A stretch of DNA of 64,000 nt from Trachythela sp. YZ-2020 (lineage: Eukaryota > Cnidaria > Anthozoa > Malacalcyonacea > Clavulariidae): assembly GCA_016169945.1 (NCBI GenBank), contig JADLSH010000011.1:310001-374000 (forward strand). The letters run 5' to 3'. This document shows positions 10,763-21,371 of the stretch, piece by piece. The position numbers were made by a program, and so were the translations under genes. Positions within the stretch are counted from its first letter, which is position 1; every line of letters starts with the position of its first letter. The notes beneath the pieces are model-generated. The model was not told the origin of the DNA, searched no databases, and saw only the letters and a list, made by a program, of their open reading frames with translations.

Positions 10763-12387
10763 TATAAGCCATTCATGTGTTCGACTCTGGTGTTCGACAA
10801 TAAACATTCGTGTCCATTTTTGCTAATAACCTATACTAATAAAGCAATAACTAATAAGATAATAAGATAATTGAGATATCTGAATCACCAAACCAGTAAA
10901 CTAGCGGAAGTTGCGACGAAGTACTTCATGTAACTGCAGGACAAATATCAAGATTTTTCTCGGATTAATAGTAAAAGGTGTTGGTACAATCATTCGCAGA
11001 CAATATAGTAATTTCTCAAATTTACCCCCTCCCCCTCCATACAATGTTGGTGTGTCCATGAAATCAAACCCATAGGTTTATACTATCATCAACATTGTGT
11101 TGGGGGGGGGGGGGGAGGGGGGATATTTCCAATTATTCTAGCATTGAATAATAAATTTCAACAACAGGTGTCGAACAATGCTAAAAATTATGGTTTTCAT
11201 AAAAAGTCTACGTATATTATTTCCACAATTGTAGATGGAATACTCATACGGAAATTTTAAATTTATATACATTTTTTAGACCTAGCCAGTCTAAAAAATG
11301 TATATAATTTTCCGTTCGAGTATTCCATCTACTAACACCTACTATTAATCATATCGGACGAGATGCCGAGAAAAATCTTGATATTTACCCATACACCATA
11401 TATTGGCATCACTCCCATCTTATATACCGAACTTGCGGTTAAATTAATGCTCAGCAACTGCTCCTGGCTAGGTTTAAAAAATGTATATAAATATAGAATT
11501 ATTGGGGGCTTGATTTCCTGCATTTTCTGACGCATTTTTTTATATATATGCCAGCTAGACAGACTCGATTTTCAGCATAAAAATAAGCTTTGGTTATGGG
11601 AAAATTATAGCATAGCCTGCGATTTTAAGCTGTTGGGGTTGAGGCGCCTCCATCCCTAATTTTTCTCCTGCCCACGGCCACGCTTCAACTTCCAAAGTCT
11701 TAAAACCGCCAACTACGCAGGCTCGCTAAGAAGTTCTAAAGAATTATTCCAAACTGGAAAAACTTAAACTTCGTACCAAACTCTTTAAATTTGGAAACTT
11801 ATTGTATTAAGTCTTTGTCATTTATATTAGCTTTCCCGTCGCAAGACAAACAAAGAGCAAAATACAAATAGCAAATACTGAAATACAGAACAAAGTCGGT
11901 TTGTACAAATGCAGATAACCACCAACTCTCGTCTTAACTTCAACAATTTACTTGGAATTTATTTTACATTTGTACATGTTTCTACATGCTATATATTTGC
12001 TTAATATAAATAATTTCTTGAAATGCATCTGTATTTAAATATTTACCAAATATGATTACCGGAAATATCCAGCCTCCGCGAAGAGGTTTGAATTAATGGT
12101 AATGGTTTAGTGTATAGAACTGTCTGTACTATATAAATTACAGCTTAGTGTACCTGAATTAATATTATTCTTTTTCTCAGCCTCTTTTAAGCATAGTTAT
12201 AGTCGAGATATGGTTAGGAAACAGGGCAAACTTCAAATCTTCTATAACGAGGTACCATTTTATGTTGAGAGCATTACATTGCACAATCTTTTGAAATTTT
12301 GCTTATTCATATTTCTACAGCACGGTTGAATGATTCGACGAGATCATGGCAATGGATGATTGTTTCGTCATGCAGAAAATTCACTGC
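10763..12387. other. Upstream region of the GALNT gene, no further gene seen
   Basis: I see no coding exon. It should contain the GALNT promoter, but no TATA box is obvious near the start. It holds a poly-G tract (11101-11124), a 100-bp palindrome (11231-11333; AGATGGAATACTC...GAGTATTCCATCT), and an AGCCTGCG-ended MITE. Confidence 0.5.
11613..11722. repeat. Short MITE with TAGCCTGCG ends
   Basis: TAGCCTGCGATTTTAAG pairs with CTTAAAACCG...CGCAGGCT. The same terminal motif borders the larger element at 26045-26424. Confidence 0.55.
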
Positions 12388-12395
12388 CTTCACCG

Positions 12396-12770
12396 CAGGG
12401 CCTTTTTTGACTAATGTACTGGGGGGGCAAAAGCCCCCCCAGCCCCCATGTTGCCCCCCCAGTAAGCTATTTTTGCCCCCCCAGTGAAGGTCCCTTTTGT
12501 CCAAAGTATAAGCCAAAAAGGGAAAAGGGAAGTTATTTTATTTAGAGGGAAGTTATTGTATTCTCACAACAAAACCTGGCTCCGTTTAGATGGGATATAT
12601 CAAAAATTGTCTCTGAAAATGTAGGAAATCAAGCCACAGAGACTCAAGAATACAAACATTTTCTGGGGGAGGACCCCCCTTCGCCTTCCCACATCTGTAA
12701 TACACCACCTACTTGTTACATCCCCTTTCGATTATGGCCCCCCACTGATGATTTCTTAAAAAAGGCCCTG
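12396..12770. repeat. hAT-type MITE, left copy
   Basis: Ends CAGGGCCTTTTTT and AAAAAAGGCCCTG form a 13-bp inverted repeat. The inside has G/C runs (AGCCCCCATG, CCCCCCAGTAAGC) and is shared closely with 26511-26875. CTTCACCG precedes it; ATGTAAAC follows it. Confidence 0.88.
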
Positions 12771-13218
12771 ATGTAAACTAGAAAATAACCGAATCTGTTT
12801 TAAGTTTAAAGTATTGTAGAGTGATGCAAAAACGTTGCACTAGAATCTAGATTGAAATGAATAAAAGTGGATAATCAAAATGTAGTAACGTGTTGTTCTT
12901 TATTTGGTATTTCAGAAAATGCCAGCCTGAGAGCATTAAGGAAGAGACGCCTCTCTAAGACAGTTTACAAATTTATAGCTTGAACAGTCTAGCTTTTCTA
13001 AAGCTGATCTTTGACCTATAGTCTGTTATCCTTATTCGTGTAGCCGTAAGCCGGCCCAATGAAAAATCGACCAAATTTTGATTCAATTTGGATGAAAACT
13101 CGATGAGAAATTTACAAAAGTTTGTCTTGTTTTAACGGGCTGAGAAAAATTGAATGTGTAATTAATATATGTATAATTTATGCGTGAATATACTTGAATT
13201 AATTTGGTGACGGAGGTA
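12771..13218 (+). repeat. Duplicated block H, left copy
   Basis: This block (TGTAAACTAGAAAATAACCG...GACGGAGGTA) repeats the sequence downstream of the fibrinogen-like stop codon at 25696-26510. Its left edge coincides exactly with the left MITE; the right copy's right edge coincides exactly with the right MITE. It contains the homologue of the fibrinogen gene's polyadenylation region, but no fibrinogen exon precedes it. Confidence 0.85.
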
Positions 13219-13430
13219 CCCAGCATCTCTAAATGCCCCCTAGTTGAAATAAGTCTCTACCAACCTAAGCTGCCATTGTTTGGGCCCGAACTGCCTGAAA
13301 AGACCCTTGAGGTAGTTCAGACACAAACCAGGACAGCTGACTGTAAAATACTACCTACACTGGACCGCTACATTTGTCTTACCTACTTGCCAATGTTATG
13401 GTCGCGAATGTTATTATAATTATATTTAAT

Positions 13431-16410
13431 TCCACCTACAAATTGGAATAAAATATTTGTTCAGAACGCAGGAAGTTGTGTCTACGAGGTCCTAGATTTC
13501 AAAATTTCCCAGAGGAGGATTCCCCCGGACCCCCCTGCGAATGGGTGTCCTACTGCATCAGTCGTCCTATTCTGCTGGATCTGCCCCTGTGTACATGAGT
13601 TCAGTAAAAATATGAAACGTAACTTACGCAAGTTGAATTGTGCGGCTATATTGATTAAATTTAATAATTCATTAATTCACACCAACGAACATATGAAAGA
13701 TAACTGTCTTGATGAGCTTCCACTCAAAATTTTCATTATGATACTAGCGACACCACTCAAGTCTGTGAATCCTGTCCCTAATAATTTTAGCACCTAAGAG
13801 TTTTAGCACTGATAGCACTGTGTACGTAATTTCTAAAAACTAAAGGCAGTATGACATGAACTCTCATGCGTCGTACTCAATGTAACTGAAAGTCAGAGAA
13901 CAAGTTTCTGCTCAATTTCTAATTAGTGTGATCAGATATAAAAACTTTTTTTCTTATACAAGGTGGTCATTAGTATGTGTGTACATATTTTGTTTATTGA
14001 ATTGTGTTGCCATTGCGCTAATGGAGCCGCACACGTCATATTTCAATTTGACTTTTCGATTTAGAATTGGGGGGCCCCAATCGGTCTAAATTTATGAGTC
14101 GGTCTCATTTCGAAACTTCACCCCCCAACCAAAGTCAACATGCACGCCCCTGTCTTGTTGCTGAAAGAAATCAATTAAGTATAGGTAAACACACTTAATA
14201 GTTGTCAAATTTTATTGTACATTATCCATACACTAAGCTTAAAATATGTTATTGCCATGCTAAGGTCACGTTTACAGTAAAAATCTTTTTTCATTCATCC
14301 TTCGTTGTTTTGCCTGTATCTTCGGTATAAAGCTGCTGTAGCGTTCATCTCTTCTGTGGGTATTTTAGTTCTTCTTTCTGGGCCATCACAGCAGGGCCCA
14401 CCTTTTGAAAAAATATGTTTGCTCCTGGAGTGCATGCAGACTTTCAGAACAATGAAAGGTCGCATGGCTGATATATAAATACAGTAAAATATATGCTATG
14501 GTATAGCAAAGTTAGTAGAACTACAGTGAATAGAGTTATGAGACTAGGCTTTTTGCATCCCCTCCACTTTGCTTCCTTCGTGCGCCTTTCTTGGAAAATC
14601 TATACAGTACTCTATGACTATATGCAAAATGTTCAAAAATAATGTCAATACCCCCAACTATGTTTGTGGTATTCCTACATTGGTATTGATGGTTACAAAT
14701 TTCTCTAATTTCATGGTTATTCTACGCGCTCATTTCCATTTCAGTCCACCTCCATTTCTGTTCACTTATCCAGAGCCGAGGTGGCGTTTTTGGGACACCC
14801 TAGCTGTAATGTGCATGTATAAATCATTCTCAAAACATTTTTGTCTTGGCTATATGCTGTAGGTTTTCATGACTTACTGCAGTCAACAGACATGTAAATA
14901 ATGAATACTTATATGTATGTTTGAAAGTTTATCGGATCCCATGCAATGGACAGTTTTCGCTCATATACCGGACTATATGAGAATAAATTATGATAAAACC
15001 ATACAAAATCGTGTTCGTATATATTATATATAAGCAATATATTGAGATATATATTTACTATAGAAATTGGTTTCCATGCAATTCACAATCATAATATACA
15101 GAAAGAAAACCTGTTGGTTGGTGTTAAATTTTGTAATACCAATCAGATGGAAGATATAAGACATTTTCATAACAAATGTGTAGCCTATACTGGCTATAGT
15201 TTCATTTTATAATCAATTCACAACTACGTTGTTGCTTTGCGATAAACCAAAAGCCAAACAGAGCCAGGCTGAGAAAATCAGGATTTTCAATAGAACTCTT
15301 GCGGACATCATTTTGAAAATTTCATCTCCAAGCAAGTTCTAACTTCTTCTTTCAGCTCCTTGATACGTAATGATTGCATGTGTCTATTGTGTCCAGTTTA
15401 CACTTAACTTCCGGTCATCATCCGGTCTAAAAGACGTATAATAAACGATACAGAAATTGCCATACACGACTGGACTAAATCTCCTAACGTTTGCTCTGCC
15501 GCATTGTGCGTTCTACTTCCACGTAAAGTTAAAGTAAGTAAAATTAAGTGAACTCTCTTGTAAAAATGCAGTTTCTAATTGGGTCTTTATGATGTTGAAG
15601 GTTACGTTTTGGGGGGCGTTTTCTTTAAAATAACTGCGCATTGAAAGAAAATTGCAGCAAAATATTTGAATTTGAAACTAGAGTGTTTGAAATCTTATAT
15701 ATATTAACGAAAGAGGTAGAGAAGACTCTGAAAATGCCATTTCCGACGATCTACAGACCATGGTCGCGCCTCGTGGGAGTCGGCACCCTATGTTTTGACA
15801 ATCCTTCTACACCCCTGGCACTACACATATTTTTACATTAACTCGTAATACATGTTTTGATGTGGTCAAACAAATATAAAAAGTCGGTCCCTGAACAATG
15901 GACACCCTCCCAAACTTTTTTGGAATGTGCGCCCCTGGTTACAAGAGTATTTTGAATTGTATAAAAATGGTTCAGTTTGCACCAGACAATGTACATATTT
16001 TGCTACAAAACACAGATAATGTAAATACCATTACGAACTTGCGCAAAAGTGTCAATTATCAATGTTAAGCTGTACATTGATACTACACGTGTGCAGGCTT
16101 AGGAATCTGCCGTCAATCATTCTTGGATATATTTCGCGCGGTCAAGTAATTATAACATTACGTCATCAAAAGCTTAGTTCGTTAAAATATAGTTAAAATT
16201 AGGTCAAGTCGTAAAATAAAGTTAATATCCGTACAGTTTGAAGCTTTTGCTATACGATTATGAAAAAATATGTAAGTTATGAACATTTTAAAATATTGAT
16301 CGACTAAGCATAAAACCGACTCGACAAGTGCGACAACGCCTTAAATAAACAGAAATAGAGAGCTGGTACGAGGTATCAACGTCACCCACAACTCCTACAT
16401 CTCGACGCAT
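13431..16410. repeat. Tandem segmental duplication, unit 1
   Basis: Begins TCCACCTACAAATTGGAATA and matches unit 2 (16792-20187) over its length with scattered indels. It contains first-exon copy a of the fibrinogen-like gene in minus orientation. Compared with unit 2 it lacks the stretch upstream of that exon, including the left end of an hAT element. ORFs called on its plus strand (for example 14569-14862) merely mirror those of unit 2 (17950-18258). Confidence 0.88.
15222..15311 (-). pseudogene. Fibrinogen-like gene first-exon copy a (inverted, orphan)
   Basis: The minus strand encodes a 30-codon signal-peptide exon nearly identical to 20345-20434, starting MMSARVLLKILIFSAWLCLAFG. The splice donor is GTGAAT instead of GTAAGT, the last codons differ (NNVV instead of NNAP), and no coiled-coil or fibrinogen exon lies downstream on the minus strand. 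In unit 1 the upstream promoter stretch is largely lost. It is most likely a non-functional duplicate. Confidence 0.75.
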
Positions 16411-18524
16411 TATGCCACGTAATGCTATGCGAGACTGGATAAATAGTTTCAGAGACCGACATCAATCGTTGCATTAATTAAAATATAAAGTTTGCCGAAT
16501 ATCCTGTTTCAATCTTTGTTGTAAAGCGTTCTTCTAGAATGTCATATCACTCATACTGTATGTGGCGTGCGTATGTTGAATATTTACACAAGCATTGAAG
16601 CACCGTAAATGCTAAAACAAACTACTTTAAAATAGAACCATAATATTGCCAGTTGCCAGTTGCCACAACTGCTATCATCTACATATTAAATACTTTATGG
16701 CAAACTTATTGTACATGCAGGAAGCTAAATTTATTCTTATCCGGAAAAACTACATTGTTTTTGCGATATAATTCGAAATTTTTTACTGATTTCCACCTAC
16801 AAATTGGAATAAAATATTTGTTCAGAACGCAGGAAGTTGTGTCTACGAGGTCCTAGATTTCAAATTTCCCAGAGGAGATTCCCCCGGACCCTCCTGCGAA
16901 TGAGTGTCCTATTGTATCAGTCGTCTGTCGTCCTATTCTGCTGGATCTGCCCCTGTGTACATGAATTCAGTCAAAATATGAAACGTAACTTACGCAAGTT
17001 GAATTGTGCGGCCGCTCATGCGCAAGTTATTGCATTCTATATTGTATTATAAGAATAGGTAATAGATAATTAATCAAAACTAACAAAGCGCGGACGCTTG
17101 ATAAATATATGACTATATTGATTAAATTTAATAATTCATTAATTCACACCAACGAACATATGAAAGATAACTGTCTTGACCAGCTTCCACTCAAAATTTT
17201 CATTATGATACTAGCGACACCACTCAAGTCTGTGAATCCTGTCCCTAATAATTTTAGCACCTAAGAGTTTTAGCACTGACAGCACTGTGTACGTAATTTC
17301 TAAAAACTAAAGGCAGTATGACATGAACTCTCATGCGTCGTACTCAATGTAACTGAAAGTCAGAGAACAAGTTTCTGCTCAATTTCCAATTAGCGTGATC
17401 AGATATAAATACTTTTTTTCTTATAAAAGGTGGTCATTAGTATGTGTGTACATATTTTGTTTATTGAATTGTGTTGCCATTGAGCTTAATGGAGTCGCAC
17501 ACGTAATATTTCAATATGACTTTTCGATTTAGAATTGGGGGGCCCCAATCGGTCTAAATTTATGAGTCGGTCTCATTTCGAAACTTCCCCCCCCAACCAA
17601 AGTCGACATGCACGCCCCTGTCTTGTTGCTGAAAGAAATCAATTAAGTGTAGGTAAACACACTTAATAGTTGTCAAATTTTATTGTACATTATCCATACA
17701 CTAAGCTTAAAATATGTTATTGCCATGCTAAGGTCACGTTTACAGCAAAAATATTTTTTCATTCATCCTTCGTTGTTTTGCCTGTGTCTTCGGTATAAAG
17801 CTGCTGTAGCGTTCATCTTCTTTCGAAAAAGTATGTTTGCTCCTGGAGTGCATGCAGACTTTCAGAACAATGAAAGGTCGCATGGCTGATATATAAATAC
17901 AGTAAAAATATATACTATGGTATAGCAGAGTTAGTAGAAATACAGAGTTGTGAGACTAGGCTTTTTGCATCCCCTTATTGGAAAATCTATACAGTACTGT
18001 ATGACTATAATGACTATATGCAAAATGTTCAAACACAATGTCAATACCCCCAACTATGTTTGCGGTATTCCTACATTGGTATTGATGGTTACAAATTTCT
18101 CTAATTTCATGGTTATTCCACGCGCTCATTTCCATTTCAGTTCACCTCCATTTCTGTTCACTTATCCTGAGCTGAAGTGGCGTTTGTGGGACACTCTAGC
18201 TGTAATGTGCATGTATAAATCATTCTCAAAACATTTTTGTCTTGGCTATATGCTGTAGGCTTTCATGACTTACTGCAGTGAACAGACATGTAAATAATGA
18301 ATACTATGTTTGAAAGTTGATCGCATCCCATGCAATGGACAGTTTTCGCTCATATACCGGACTATATGAGAATAAATTATGATAAAACAATAAAAAATCG
18401 TTGGTGTTAAATTAAAAAATTGGTGTTAAATTTTGTAATACCAATCAAAATGGAAGATATAAGACATTTTCATAACAAATGTGTAGCCTACACTGGCTAT
18501 GGTTTCATTTTATAATCAATTCAC

Positions 18525-18614
18525 AACTACGTTGTTGCTTTGCGATAAACCAAAAGCCAAACAGAGCCAGGCTGAGAAAATCAGGATTTTCAATAGAACT
18601 CTTGCGGACATCAT
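18525..18614 (-). pseudogene. Fibrinogen-like gene first-exon copy b (inverted, orphan)
   Basis: Same as copy a, with donor GTGAAT. Upstream (18615-18930) it keeps a promoter-type sequence that recurs in plus orientation at 21437-21745. No downstream exons on the minus strand were found. A transcript from here would run into unit 2. Confidence 0.75.
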
Positions 18615-18953
18615 TTTGAAAATTTCGTCTCCAAGCAAGTTCTAACTTCTTCTTTCAGCTCCTTGATACGTTATGATTGCATGTGTCTATTGTGTCCAGT
18701 TTTAGTACGTACGCCTCTTGACAAGTAATTGTCAAATAAGAATTTTGACAAAAACCAAGGATTTACGGTACATAATGACATAATATATTCAAAAGCACTA
18801 TAATGGCTTATCAAGAGCTCTCTCTTGCGGGGACACACACAAAACAATCACACGAATAAGGATAAAAGGGCTAAGGATAAACAAACATCTTCAAACCAGC
18901 TCGTTTATAGCATGTGCGAAACCGAAAAGCCAGCCGAAGTATAGTGTTACGAG

Positions 18954-19664
18954 CAGGGGCGCACATTATAGGGGGGTGGGGGGGGGGGGGTGTAAAACCC
19001 CCCATCTTTGTGAATTTTTCAAAAAAGTCGGTCCCAAATTGTAAAATTACACTACTTAATTCGGTCCGAGTTGGTCCAAAGCATCCTGTCTAAAAACGTA
19101 TAATAAACGATACAAAAATTGTCAATAAAATAAATCAACATTGTAAAACCCAGATGACATAGCCTAATACACGACTGTACTAAATCTCCTAACTTTTTCT
19201 CTGCCGCATTGTGCGTTCTACTTCCACATCAGTATATTCTCGAGTAAAATTAAGTCAACTCTGTTGTAAAAATGCAGTTTCTAATTGGGTCTTTATGATG
19301 TTGAAGGTTACGTTTTGGGGGCCGTTTTCTTTAAAATAACTGCATTGAAAGAAAATTGCAGCAAAATATTTGAATTTGAAACTAGAGTGTTTGAAATCTT
19401 ATATATATATTAATGAAAGCGCCTACAGCGAAAGAGTTAGAGAAGACTCTAAAAATGCCATTTCCGACGATCTACAGACTCAGTTTTTCAAAATTTTCCC
19501 CGTCAGCACCAACCCCCTATGTTTTAATAATCCTTCTACACTCCTGGCACTACACATATTTTTACATTAACTCGTAATACATGTTTTAATGTGGTCAAAC
19601 AAATATAAAAAGTCGGTCCCTGAACTGGACACCCTCCCAAACTTTTTTGGAATGTGCGACCCTG
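18954..19664. mobile_element. hAT-type non-autonomous element with 8-bp target duplication
   Basis: Ends CAGGGGCGCACATT and AATGTGCGACCCTG are inverted. GTTACGAG occurs immediately outside both ends (18946-18953 and 19665-19672). Unit 1 has the right end and a near-identical GTTACAAG, so the element inserted before the tandem duplication. Confidence 0.85.
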
Positions 19665-20252
19665 GTTACGAGAGTATTTTGAATTGAATAAAAATAGTTT
19701 GCACAAAACATGCTTTACTACAAAACACAGATAATGTAAATACCATTACGAACTTGCGCAAAAATGTCAATTACCTTTCCATGAATGATATTTCAGACTG
19801 TCAAGTCGGATGAAAAGATCAATGTGGATTTAAAGATCAATGTTAAGCTGTACATTGACATTACACGTGTGCAGGCTTAGGAATCTGCCGTCAATCATTC
19901 TTGGGTATATTTCGCGCGGTCAAGTAATTATACCATTACGTCATCAAAAGCTTACTTCGTTAAAATATAGTTAAAATTAGGTCAAGTCGTAAAATAAAGT
20001 TCACATCCGTACAGTTTGAAGCTTTTGCTATAAGATTATGAAAAATTATTTAAGTTAAGAACATTTCTAAATATTGATCGACTAAGCATAAAACCGACTC
20101 GACAAGTGCGACAACGCCTTAAATAAACAGAAATAGAGAGCTGGTACGAGGTATCAACGTCACCCACCACTCCTACATCTCAACGCTGATTGGCTGGTTT
20201 GGAATCACACCACTCGCCAGATCACGTGTACATCGACTAGCTGAACCGTTAT

Positions 20253-20260
20253 TATAAAAG
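20253..20260 (+). promoter_or_regulatory. TATA box of the fibrinogen-like gene
   Basis: TATAAAAG lies 92 bp before the ATG at 20345, which leaves room for a short 5' UTR. This promoter sequence (20188-20285) is unique to copy c; the inverted copies have a different upstream region. Confidence 0.7.
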
Positions 20261-20287
20261 GGCGAACCCAGCTGGGTTGCAATCATT

Positions 20288-21371
20288 GTGTAACAAGGAG
20301 CTGAAAGAAGAAGTTAGAACTTGCTTGGAGACGAAATTTTCAAAATGATGTCCGCAAGAGTTCTATTGAAAATCCTGATTTTCTCAGCCTGGCTCTGTTT
20401 GGCTTTTGGTTCATCGCAAAGCAACAACGCACCTGTAAGTTGATTATAAAATGAAACTATAGCCAGTATAGGCTGCACATTTGTTATGAAAATGTCTTAT
20501 ATCTTCTATTTTGATTGGTGTTACAAAATTTAACACCAACCAACAAGTTTTCTTTCTGTATATTATGATTGTGAATTGCATGGAAACCAATTTCTATAGT
20601 AAATATATATCTCAATATATTGCTTATATATAATATATACGAACACGATTTTTTATGGTTTTATCATAATTTATTCTGATGCATATAGTCAAGTATATGA
20701 GAGAAAACTGTCCATGGCATGGGATCCGATCAACTTTCAAACATACATATAAGTATTCATTATTTACATGTCGTTCACTGCAGTAAGTCATGAAAGCCTA
20801 CAGCATATAGCCAAGACAAAAAATTTTTGAGAATGATTTATACATGCACATTACAGCTAGAGTGTCCCAAAAACGCCACTTCAGCTCTGGACAAGTGAAC
20901 AGAAATGGAAATGAGCGCGTGGAATAACCATGAAATTACAGAAAGCTGTAACCAATGCCAATGTAGGAATACCACAAACATAGTTGGGAATATTGACATT
21001 GTTTTTGAACATTCTGCAGATAGTCATAGTCATAGAGTATACTGTATAGATTTTCCAAGAAAGGCGCGCGAAGGAAGGAAACTGGAAGGGATGCAAAAAG
21101 CCTAGTCTCATAACTCTATTACACTGTAGTTCTACTAACTCTGCTATACCATAGTATATATTTTTACTGTATTTATATATCAGCCATGTGACCTTCATTG
21201 TTCTGAAAGTATGCATGAGCAAGCATACTTTTTCAAAAGGTGCGCCCTGCTGTGATGGCCCAGAAAGAAGAACTAAAATACCCACAGAAGAGATGAACGC
21301 TACAGCAGCTTTGTACCGAAGACACAGCCAGGCAAAACAACGAAGGATGAATGAAAAAATATTTTTACAGT
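20288..21371. repeat. Inverted copy of the 5' gene region (copy c arm)
   Basis: This stretch is the reverse complement of about 17735-18680 (unit 2) and 14268-15365 (unit 1). It thus forms a large palindrome with unit 2 around the 20.18-kb junction. It covers the 5' UTR, exon 1 and the first ~900 bp of intron 1. Confidence 0.88.
20345..20434 (+). CDS. Fibrinogen-like exon 1 (copy c): signal peptide
   Basis: ATGATG at 20345 opens a 30-codon exon with a hydrophobic core LLKILIFSAWLCLAF, ending at a strong GTAAGT donor in phase 0. It is the only one of three copies with the canonical donor and with downstream coding exons in the same orientation, so it is the likely functional one. Confidence 0.85.

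Larger units (their letters stand above)
16792..20187. repeat. Tandem segmental duplication, unit 2
   Basis: Second copy of unit 1, with an extra 100 bp at about 17012-17110 and a complete hAT-type element at 18954-19664. It holds first-exon copy b (minus). The spacer 16411-16791 between the units shows nothing recognisable. Confidence 0.88.

Noticed and set aside
14569..18258. Plus-strand ORFs of about 100 codons repeated in units 1 and 2
   Set aside because: They are in intron/promoter duplicates antisense to the first-exon copies and owe their similarity to segmental duplication.
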